Under the pieces are notes generated by a model that did no database searches, was not told the origin of the DNA, and saw nothing but the letters and a program-made list of their open reading frames with translations. A stretch of 6,059 bases of DNA from Planctomycetia bacterium (lineage in GTDB: Bacteria; Planctomycetota; Phycisphaerae; Phycisphaerales; UBA1924). This document shows, piece by piece, positions 1 to 6,055 of the stretch. How positions within the stretch are numbered: the first letter of the stretch is position 1; each line of letters opens with the position of its first letter. The stretch is taken from assembly GCA_005776545.1 (NCBI GenBank), contig SXOY01000282.1:1-6059 (forward strand). The letters are read 5' to 3'. A program made the position numbers and the translations under genes.

Positions 1-1
1 A

Positions 2-73
2 GAGAGCAAGGCCCTATTCAGCTACACATCCGAAAAGGCTCGCACTCTTCATAAAGTCATCGACCTGCGCTAA
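2..73 (+). CDS. C-terminal end of an unidentified plus-strand protein (partial, runs off the left edge)
   Basis: The plus-strand frame beginning at base 2 is open for 23 codons and ends at TAA (71-73), giving a tail that finishes ...SEKARTLHKVIDLR. All three minus-strand frames across bases 1-69 contain stops, and plus frame 1 stops at 52-54. Plus frame 3 is also open, but its translation is less protein-like. About two thirds of the codons in the chosen frame end in G or C, as expected for a coding tail in this genome. The gene converges on ispG, and the two stop codons overlap, so neither gene has a 3' spacer. The visible part is too short for me to name a family. That it is coding is an inference from frame openness and composition. 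Confidence 0.5.
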   Translation, partial: ESKALFSYTSEKARTLHKVIDLR

Positions 74-1374
74 ACCGGTTTCCCGCCAACAGTCACATTG
101 GTTGCGCGACTTTCAACCATTCCCGCCGCGACTTTTTCCCACCCAGATCCAAGTTCTCCAACCGGATCAGGCGGGATAATCGCGACTTTTTTCTCGCCCA
201 GTTTCACTTCGCCGCGAACCACCCGGCCCTGGAACTCAAGACACTCTTTCAAGAGCCGCTCCAGAATTTCCGCCTCGGGCACATTCGCTACTTTTTCACC
301 TTGAACATAGATAATCCCGCGCCGATCCCCAGCGAACACCGCGACATCAGCACCCTCTGCTTCTCCGGGACCGTTCACAATGCACCCCATCACTGCAACT
401 TTCATCGGCACAGTAATACTGGGTGAAATCTGCTTACGAACATCCTGGATCAACGTAAACAAATCGACCTGAATACGACCGCATGTCGGACAAGCGATCA
501 GGTCTACGCCTTTTCTCGGTTTCAATCCCAGTGCATAGCAAAGTTCCAATCCATCTTCAACTTCATACACCGGGTCGTTCGCGTAACTGATGCGAATCGT
601 GTCACCGATCCCGTTGGTCAAAAGCCCTGAAAGTGCGGCGATCGAGCGAATGCAACCCGTTTCCTTGGGGCCAGCATGCGTCACACCCAAGTGCAGCGGA
701 TGATCGAACCGCTTACTGATTTCCGAATACGCATCAATCACCAGCGCGGCATCCATTGACTTGGCGCTGATCGCAATGTCATAGAAATCCTGCTCGTAGA
801 AAATATCCAGGTATTCTTCGAGCTTGGCGATCATGATCGCGAGCATGTACCCATGCTTGTGATTACTGAAGACTGCGCCCAGCTCTTTCATCCGCTTCTG
901 CTTGTCCCGGCGCTCGATAATCGACCCTTCATTGACACCCACTCGAATCGGCAACTTCTTTGCCTTACACGCCTGTATGACATCTATCACCTGCGCACGA
1001 TCGGTAATATTTCCCGGATTCAAGCGAATCTTGTGACAGCCAACTTCCACGGCCTCAAGTGCCCGCTGGAAATGAAAGTGCACATCAGCCACGATCGGCA
1101 CCTGCACTCGCGGCAAGATCTCCTTCAGTGCATCAGTGTCCTTTTTCTCCGGCACCGCCACGCGAACAATGTCAGCGCCAGCCGCCGCGAGTTTGTTGAT
1201 TTCTCGCACACACGCCTCAATATCGTGCGTGTACCCTGCCGTCATCGTCTGAACACTGACCTGTGCTGGCTCAGTCGGAGTTCCATCACGATCAGGCAGC
1301 CCACCCCCCACCTTCACAATTCCGGTGCGGGCATCTCCGATTCGAATTTGACGAGTCAGGCGGCGGGTAAACAT
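70..1374 (-). CDS. ispG: 4-hydroxy-3-methylbut-2-enyl diphosphate synthase (IspG/GcpE)
   Basis: This cytoplasmic iron-sulfur enzyme of the MEP isoprenoid pathway reductively opens 2-C-methyl-D-erythritol 2,4-cyclodiphosphate to HMBPP, using electrons from ferredoxin or flavodoxin. The 434 residues show the family order. The N-terminal TIM barrel carries VQTMT (41-45), VADVHF (95-100), KIRLNPGNI (115-123), VGVNEGS (145-151) and GIGDTIRIS (255-263). The C-terminal cluster domain carries CPTCGR (C295, C298) and GCIVNGPGEA (C331, E338), which are the three Cys and one Glu cluster ligands. There is no large central insertion, so this is the short bacterial type. It is longer than the E. coli enzyme (about 372) because of a loop near residues 24-38 and a tail from about 390 of unknown role. 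H233 sits where the usual T-E-A-G motif has Glu. ATG at 1374 is the only start between the upstream in-frame stop (1426-1428) and the conserved N-terminus. It has no Shine-Dalgarno sequence. Confidence 0.96.
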   Translation of the reverse strand: MFTRRLTRQIRIGDARTGIVKVGGGLPDRDGTPTEPAQVSVQTMTAGYTHDIEACVREINKLAAAGADIVRVAVPEKKDTDALKEILPRVQVPIVADVHFHFQRALEAVEVGCHKIRLNPGNITDRAQVIDVIQACKAKKLPIRVGVNEGSIIERRDKQKRMKELGAVFSNHKHGYMLAIMIAKLEEYLDIFYEQDFYDIAISAKSMDAALVIDAYSEISKRFDHPLHLGVTHAGPKETGCIRSIAALSGLLTNGIGDTIRISYANDPVYEVEDGLELCYALGLKPRKGVDLIACPTCGRIQVDLFTLIQDVRKQISPSITVPMKVAVMGCIVNGPGEAEGADVAVFAGDRRGIIYVQGEKVANVPEAEILERLLKECLEFQGRVVRGEVKLGEKKVAIIPPDPVGELGSGWEKVAAGMVESRATNVTVGGKPV

Positions 1375-1381
1375 GTGTGCG

Positions 1382-1387
1382 ATTGTA
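1382..1387 (-). promoter_or_regulatory. Putative -10 element for ispG (TACAAT)
   Basis: Read on the minus strand, TACAAT matches the sigma-70 -10 consensus at five of six positions and lies seven bases before the ispG ATG. That would place transcription initiation at or within a base or two of the start codon, implying a leaderless message. No convincing -35 hexamer stands 16-18 bases upstream; the 17-base position reads AAACAA. The absence of any purine-rich ribosome binding site before this ATG fits the idea. The call rests on one short motif and is tentative. Confidence 0.35.
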
Positions 1388-1425
1388 CGATGGGAAGGCG
1401 AGACTTGTTTGCCAGACTCAACAAG

Positions 1426-3684
1426 TTAGCAACCCAAAGAAAACGCATCGACAAAATCGAGATAATCGAAGAAGTCGATATTCCCATCGTTATTGAAATC
1501 GGAGGCTGAAGTCCGCAGGCTGTAGGCATCAACAAAGTCGAGATAATCGAAGAAGTCGACATTCCCTTCGCGAGTGAAATCGGCCGCACATGGGAAGCAC
1601 ACTCCGGTCATCTTGAGTCGATAGGTGAATCCGCCAGTGCCAAATGCGTTGGCCCAATAGTTGAGCTGATAATCCCCGGATGGAGCATTTGGCGGATTGA
1701 TCCCGGTCGGAGGCAGGTTCCACCAGAGCGGCTGGTTTGCCGTATTGGTCGGATAAGGTCCGTTTGCCGCAACGACGATGTAGTAGAGGCCAGGCTCGGT
1801 TACAAACGAATTGCCCATCCACGACATTTCTCTGCCCGCGGGATCGTCGTCGTTCATCTGCACAGCCACACCATTGTGATCAAAGAGGTACATAACAGTG
1901 CGGTTCAAATTGGTCACTGGGTGTGCAGTCGTTGCAGTGAAATTCTGCACATCGCAGATACGGATTGCGAACATGTCGACTTTTTCTTCGCCGGAACCGC
2001 CAGAGCGAAACAGCTGCGCCTGAATATCGGGCAACGGCCCGTTGCCTTGCGGAAACTGGGCGGTGGCAGGATACATGCCAGCATCGTGAGGTTGGTCCGT
2101 TGGCTCAATCCAATGTGCCGGCGCAACCGCATACACCGAAATTACTCCAGCATGTGTACGAGATTGTGCATCTTCGACGTTGAAGCTGCAGGAATACCGA
2201 CCATCCAAAAGTGACGCGGGAAGAGTCACAAGCCTGCTGAAAATATTATCGCCAGCGGTAGTGTCCCCATGCGTTGCGTCGTCATAGAAGACATCGTTGG
2301 TCGAGCCACCGATTGAACTGAGATTGGCGAACACGGAAACCCCAGTGGAAGGAGGGAGCGTTCCCGGAGTGACTTCAACACACAACGTAGTATCCTGACC
2401 CACATTCTCCCAGCTATCGGGTTGGTATCCCACCCCGGACAGTGGCCTCGGAATGGTGTGCGAAATATAAAGCGTTCCGTGAGGAGCAGAATTTGACTGG
2501 CCTGAAATTCTAATGATGTATGGAACACCGCCGACAAGCGTGTCAAGTTGGAGGAAGGGGCCGCCGCACAATTCAGATGAATTGCAGCCAAGTACGGTGC
2601 CGTAGCAGGAATCGAATACCGAAATCCAGCCAACACGACTTTCACAGTTGTCAAAAACATACGAACCGCTCACAGGCGGAGTGAATCGGAACCAGACATC
2701 AAACGCATTACTGGGAAAGCACGCTGGAATCGAGTCAGTCGTGGCATATCTGCAATCGAAAACATTGGCTCCCAATGTTGCAATTGTCGCTGCGGCACAA
2801 AAATCGTTCGAGGGCACCACACGGATTGTTGCAGAAGTATTTGAACTGCGTCCCTGAGCATCGGCAATGGTGTACACAAGGTCATAAAAACCCTGGGGCG
2901 AACTGATCGGAAGCATGAGCGTGAAATAACGATCGTTGGGAACGGCATCCCCTCCCAGACCATCATCACGAAATGAGACAATTCCACCACCCAATGGTGC
3001 CGTATCGACTGTCACTGTCAGTCCAGTGCTTGTCGGAGCCCCCGCTGGAGTCACTGTCATTCGCATTGTCAATGACTGACCGGTTGGGACCGAGGGGGTG
3101 TCAAACGTGAGCGATCCAATCGGTGCTGGCAGCGGGGTTTCCTCTGCGATTGAGTAATAAAACCTTGTTGTCCGCTGTGGCCCGGTATAGCTCGTTGTCA
3201 CTGTCCACGCGTTCCAGTACACGACGTTTGCACGCCCGATTCCGAACCAATACTCACCGCCATCCAGCAATCCATCGCGGCCGTTAAATAGAAGGCTTGC
3301 CCCACCTCCAAGAAAGGGCGGATTGCCATCAACCCTGGGACGCGGATCGATCAAGCGTCCAAAAGTCAAAGCCGAAGCAAGCCCGGGACCATCACTATCG
3401 TCATCTACTCGCCACGCACCTGTGGACAGATAGAAACCTATTTCCGTATCAGTAATATCGCCTGGACCATCGGTCCACAGATCCACGAATCCTGCCGTCG
3501 TTGTTACACGCGGTAATCTAACCTTATACCATTGCACATCGTTCGCAGCATTCAGCGTGACACCGAAATTTCCGGATCGGGAACCAACGCTCCAATCTCC
3601 AAGATCTGTATACATCGCCGGCTGTGCAACAGCACACGCCGTGAATATCGACAATCCACACACAAGGCCGACTGCTTGGAGCAT
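1426..3684 (-). CDS. Exported multidomain beta-sandwich protein with C-terminal dockerin-like repeats
   Basis: This 752-residue protein is predicted to be exported; I do not recognise a specific function. Residues 1-20 form a hydrophobic signal peptide with a likely AVA|Q cleavage site, although its n-region has no Lys or Arg. After it come a PPC-like beta domain (about 25-180), an Ig-like module (about 188-290), a second PPC-like domain opening NDFCAAA (about 293-410), another copy of the Ig-like module (about 417-520), and a third PPC-like region (about 525-693). The C-terminus has two Ca-loop repeats, D702-x-T-x-E-G-x-x-D710-x-x-D713 and D729-x-N-x-D-G-x-x-D737-x-x-D740, preceded by C696 and C699 and closed by a final Cys752. 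No catalytic motif is visible, so adhesive, surface or matrix roles are more likely than enzymatic ones. The start at 3684 has a good ribosome binding site. The TAA stop is in the same frame as ispG. Confidence 0.85.
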   Translation of the reverse strand: MLQAVGLVCGLSIFTACAVAQPAMYTDLGDWSVGSRSGNFGVTLNAANDVQWYKVRLPRVTTTAGFVDLWTDGPGDITDTEIGFYLSTGAWRVDDDSDGPGLASALTFGRLIDPRPRVDGNPPFLGGGASLLFNGRDGLLDGGEYWFGIGRANVVYWNAWTVTTSYTGPQRTTRFYYSIAEETPLPAPIGSLTFDTPSVPTGQSLTMRMTVTPAGAPTSTGLTVTVDTAPLGGGIVSFRDDGLGGDAVPNDRYFTLMLPISSPQGFYDLVYTIADAQGRSSNTSATIRVVPSNDFCAAATIATLGANVFDCRYATTDSIPACFPSNAFDVWFRFTPPVSGSYVFDNCESRVGWISVFDSCYGTVLGCNSSELCGGPFLQLDTLVGGVPYIIRISGQSNSAPHGTLYISHTIPRPLSGVGYQPDSWENVGQDTTLCVEVTPGTLPPSTGVSVFANLSSIGGSTNDVFYDDATHGDTTAGDNIFSRLVTLPASLLDGRYSCSFNVEDAQSRTHAGVISVYAVAPAHWIEPTDQPHDAGMYPATAQFPQGNGPLPDIQAQLFRSGGSGEEKVDMFAIRICDVQNFTATTAHPVTNLNRTVMYLFDHNGVAVQMNDDDPAGREMSWMGNSFVTEPGLYYIVVAANGPYPTNTANQPLWWNLPPTGINPPNAPSGDYQLNYWANAFGTGGFTYRLKMTGVCFPCAADFTREGNVDFFDYLDFVDAYSLRTSASDFNNDGNIDFFDYLDFVDAFSLGC
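1446..1502 (-). repeat. Dockerin-like coding repeat, C-terminal copy
   Basis: This is one of two direct copies 81 bases apart, encoding the second Ca-binding loop and helix (about residues 728-746). Aligned by eye over 57 bases, the copies differ at about seven positions, and a central block of more than 20 bases is identical. The conserved part encodes the IDFFDYLDFVD-type helix. Confidence 0.75.
1527..1583 (-). repeat. Dockerin-like coding repeat, first copy
   Basis: This partner of the copy at 1446-1502 encodes residues of about 701-719 (D702 to D719). The Ca loop here is less canonical: Thr and Glu occupy the N and D positions (DFTREG) that read DFNNDG in the other copy. The helix part is nearly unchanged at both DNA and protein level. 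Confidence 0.75.
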
Positions 3685-3690
3685 GTGACA

Positions 3691-3699
3691 CCCTTCTCT
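3691..3699 (-). promoter_or_regulatory. Ribosome binding site of the exported protein
   Basis: On the minus strand AGAGAAGGG lies six bases before the ATG at 3684. An in-frame TAA lies only a few codons further upstream, with no alternative ATG or GTG between. This fixes the start of the exported protein despite its uncharged signal-peptide n-region. Confidence 0.65.
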
Positions 3700-3700
3700 G

Positions 3701-3720
3701 ACAGTTTACAATTGAACTGT
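3701..3720. promoter_or_regulatory. Inverted repeat upstream of the exported-protein gene (possible operator)
   Basis: Arms ACAGTT (3701-3706) and AACTGT (3715-3720) are perfect inverted repeats flanking an 8-base centre that contains the palindrome CAATTG. The dyad sits directly upstream of the ribosome binding site, in the only sizeable gene-free gap of the window (3685-3785). A weak -10-like TAAACT on the minus strand overlaps it. A regulator binding site or an mRNA 5' hairpin are both possible. With no second copy in the window, function is unproven. Confidence 0.3.
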
Positions 3721-3785
3721 TTCGTGCTTCGAAAAGTCGCGAAATCCTAGCCCTCATCCGAGACTGCCGTACGCATATCGGGCGA

Positions 3786-5261
3786 TCATTGTTGCTGGTG
3801 AATTCGATGAGATTTGGCGAAAATTCCACGTACTAACCCTGGAACTCTGTCGTATCCTGGCTCGCCCGGTTTAAGCCCATCAACCTCCGGCGTGCGCCAG
3901 ATCAGCATGACCACCCCGGCGCACATCAGCACGAACGCGACAAATGCGATCCCAATCTGTGCATCGATCCCAGCCTCCCACCATTGCGGTGCCAGTCGAT
4001 GAATCGCCGCCCCGGCGGACTCCCCCACAAGGCTTGCCACAACTGCCCCCAATGGCATGGCCCCCAACGCGACGGTATTGCAAACACTCATGACACGCCC
4101 TCGCATGGCATCGGGAACCAGCAATTGCAAAGCCGCCATTGATGAGTTAAACGCCCACATCCAGAAAAAACCGACGAAGAACATGAACGTTCCCGCCATC
4201 CATACATTCGATGTTATAGCAAATATGAAAATCCAGAACCCGCCCAGGAAAACAGAAAACGGTATCAGGTGGTGTTTGGGATACCAATTGGGCACTAGTT
4301 TGAGCGAAAGCCCCCCGATCGCCGCCCCTGCTCCCATCATCCCGGTGAGTATCCCAAACGCCCATTCATGCAGTCCATAAACCTGTGAAACAAACAATGG
4401 CAGAAATCGCAGAACTGGTGTCCCCAGCAGCGAAAACGTTACCGTGGCAAGCAATGCCGCTCGCGGTCCTTTGTTGTGCCACGCGAAACCAATTGCCTCC
4501 TTGGTGTCCTTTTTGACATCCGCAATATCCCACATTGAGCCATTTCGCGACGGAGCGGGCGCATCCGGCGTTGTCATCACCGCAAAAAACACAATAATGA
4601 ACCCCGCAGCGTTCAGCGCAAACAGCCAACTCGCTCCAAACGCCCCCATCAACAGCGCCCCAATCGCCGGTCCGAGGGCTCTCGCAACATTAAATGAAAT
4701 ACCCTGCAACGTGATGGCTGCGACAAGCTCTTCTCTTGGTACAAGCCTTGGTGTCAAGACCTGTCCGGCCGGCGCATGAAATGCAGTGGTGACACCCTGC
4801 AACCCCGCCAGTATCAGCAGCCACCAAAGCAGTGCACTGTTGCCAATCAGAGGTTTGGCTCCCGAATGAAGTGCTACAACGACTGAAAACCCAATCGCCA
4901 CGATCATCATCGCAGCCTGAGTCGTCAGCAGAAGGGTCTTGCGATTGACGCGATCTGCTACCACGCCGCCGGGCAAGCCCAAAACCAACATCGGTGCCAG
5001 CTGTGCAATACCAATCACCGTCAGCCACACCGTAGATTCCGTGAGCTTTGCCACGATCCACTGCATTCCAACAAACTCAAACCAGTTTCCCATGTACGCA
5101 AAAAAAGATGCACACCAGACCGTGCGATAGTGCTTGTGCCGAAGGACACCCAGCCGCCCAGCCCCATCATGGGCGACCTCGCGGCTTTCCTTCTCCGCCG
5201 TTATCTCGTTTCCTGTCAGTTCTTCGCTCGCCACCGACCGGACTCCATTCCGACGGATCAC
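3786..5261 (-). CDS. Major facilitator superfamily transporter, MFS_3 / EntS-like
   Basis: This is an inner-membrane secondary transporter, probably a proton-driven exporter; the substrate cannot be read from sequence. The protein is about 491 residues with roughly twelve hydrophobic helices split by a polar central loop (about 231-266). Family marks are the first-helix segment YRTVWCASFFAYMGNW, motif A after helix 2 (GGVVADRVNRK, about 98-108), NVARALGPAIG (about 191-201) and PDAMRGRVMS in the second half (about 383-392). These resemble the MFS_3 group that includes enterobactin and macrolide exporters. I placed the start at GTG 5261, which overlaps the stop of the upstream gene as GTGA. GTG 5234 is a serious rival because GGAG lies eight bases before it. 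The frame is open further upstream to a GTG at 5348, but that part lies inside the neighbouring gene and does not look like a transporter N-terminus. No siderophore or antibiotic genes lie nearby. Confidence 0.88.
   Translation of the reverse strand: MIRRNGVRSVASEELTGNEITAEKESREVAHDGAGRLGVLRHKHYRTVWCASFFAYMGNWFEFVGMQWIVAKLTESTVWLTVIGIAQLAPMLVLGLPGGVVADRVNRKTLLLTTQAAMMIVAIGFSVVVALHSGAKPLIGNSALLWWLLILAGLQGVTTAFHAPAGQVLTPRLVPREELVAAITLQGISFNVARALGPAIGALLMGAFGASWLFALNAAGFIIVFFAVMTTPDAPAPSRNGSMWDIADVKKDTKEAIGFAWHNKGPRAALLATVTFSLLGTPVLRFLPLFVSQVYGLHEWAFGILTGMMGAGAAIGGLSLKLVPNWYPKHHLIPFSVFLGGFWIFIFAITSNVWMAGTFMFFVGFFWMWAFNSSMAALQLLVPDAMRGRVMSVCNTVALGAMPLGAVVASLVGESAGAAIHRLAPQWWEAGIDAQIGIAFVAFVLMCAGVVMLIWRTPEVDGLKPGEPGYDRVPGLVRGIFAKSHRIHQQQ
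5243..5246 (-). promoter_or_regulatory. Possible ribosome binding site for an alternative transporter start
   Basis: GGAG on the minus strand stands eight bases before an in-frame GTG at 5234-5232. If it is used, the transporter begins nine codons later than the GTGA overlap start, leaving 482 residues. Both starts keep the first membrane helix intact, so protein homology alone will hardly separate them. Confidence 0.35.
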
Positions 5262-6055
5262 CCTTTTGTCCGCTCGGAGCCAAGTGTAGCGTCTCCCTCG
5301 AACGCATTGGCAAACTTGCACGAACTTACACCTTTGTACACCAGCCACTCAAACCAAATTAACCCAATCGCAAATCCAATCAAGGGCGGCACCCCCGGCA
5401 GCAGGAACCTCGCCGCTCGCACGACTTCCTCCCAAAACGTCGCCGGGGCACGAGTAGTTCCAAGCTGGGGAAGCATGCTTGAAAGTGACAACCCGACAAT
5501 TGTCAAAAGCGCAGCCACAATCCACGCACAAGATGCATGCGCACATATCTGCATCGCCGCATTGGGCAGCAGCCTCCATTGTCGCCGCGCTGCGAAGAAT
5601 CGAATTCCAAGATATTCAATCATGGTCAGCGCCGAAAACAAAACCAACGCCGCGGCCCATAAAACACTCGCAGACAATCCAATCGCAAGCAATCCTCGAA
5701 TCGTCCAGATTTCGTGTACCCCGCTCGCCGGGTCAAACCGCAGGACTCCCACCAATGGGTGAGCGAGAAACGCTGCGGCAATGCCTAGATTGAGTACGAG
5801 CAACGCTCGGCCGCCCTTTGCACATATTTGCAACTTGTCGAAATATTTATCAGGACCCGACGTAACGCCGTGTACTGTCCTGCACCAACTTCCAACGCCT
5901 GCCTGTTTCTGCCAGTGGGTTCCTTCACGGGACTCGGGCAATGACATCGCCCGTTTGCGGCCACATTCCGGACACGCCCCATTCTGCGGCAATGACAGTA
6001 TTGAATAACCGCAGCTTTCGCACAGCAATTCCAAAATGTGAGAATCTACGGACAT
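5258..6055 (-). CDS. Zinc-ribbon membrane protein of unknown function
   Basis: This 265-residue protein begins with a small cytosolic-type zinc ribbon: C12-x-x-C15-G-Y and C28-P-E-C31-G, with twelve residues between the pairs. A polar linker follows to about residue 80, then about four membrane helices (near 83-105, 121-145, 172-194 and 216-238). The stretch IEYLGIRFFAARRQWR (146-161), between helices 2 and 3, is strongly basic. From memory, proteins of this build are frequent in planctomycete genomes and are mostly unnamed, so I assign no function. The codon directly before the ATG at 6055 is TGA in the same frame, so the reading frame cannot extend further and the N-terminus is complete; only four upstream bases are visible, so its ribosome binding site cannot be judged. 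Its stop overlaps the start of the transporter gene, which suggests co-translation. Whether the four Cys bind zinc is inferred from spacing. Confidence 0.8.
   Translation of the reverse strand: MSVDSHILELLCESCGYSILSLPQNGACPECGRKRAMSLPESREGTHWQKQAGVGSWCRTVHGVTSGPDKYFDKLQICAKGGRALLVLNLGIAAAFLAHPLVGVLRFDPASGVHEIWTIRGLLAIGLSASVLWAAALVLFSALTMIEYLGIRFFAARRQWRLLPNAAMQICAHASCAWIVAALLTIVGLSLSSMLPQLGTTRAPATFWEEVVRAARFLLPGVPPLIGFAIGLIWFEWLVYKGVSSCKFANAFEGDATLGSERTKG

Noticed and set aside
87..103. Possible terminator hairpin for the plus-strand gene inside ispG
   Set aside because: Only a four-base CCAA / TTGG stem can be formed, and no T-run follows it.
1375..1428. Possible in-frame fusion of the exported protein to IspG by stop-codon readthrough
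   Set aside because: The TAA at 1426-1428 is in the same frame as ispG with no other stop between, but there is no readthrough signal and joining an exported protein to a cytosolic enzyme makes no biological sense. The shared frame is probably chance.
853..1509. A 218-codon open frame on the plus strand, antisense to ispG and to the end of the exported-protein gene
   Set aside because: It lies wholly opposite well-supported coding sequence, its translation has no domain-like pattern, and it spans the gap and the repeat in a way that follows the codon structure of the opposite strand.
1356..1589. A 77-codon minus-strand frame that covers the gap between the exported-protein gene and ispG
   Set aside because: It is a frame-shifted reading of the dockerin-like repeats (STSSII appears twice for that reason) and overlaps both real genes.
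3759..3782. Possible terminator hairpin after the transporter gene
   Set aside because: The CCGA / TCGG arms are only four bases with a 16-base loop, and no T-run follows on the minus strand.
5262..5348. Upstream GTG (5348) as the transporter start, adding 29 residues
   Set aside because: The added residues lie inside the zinc-ribbon gene, are Cys- and Arg-rich, and do not resemble an MFS N-terminus. Closer starts exist at 5261 and 5234.
5130..5762. A 210-codon plus-strand open frame opposite the zinc-ribbon gene and the transporter start
   Set aside because: The translation is low in hydrophobic pattern and rich in Ser, Pro and Ala, as expected for an antisense shadow. The minus-strand genes here have clear motifs.
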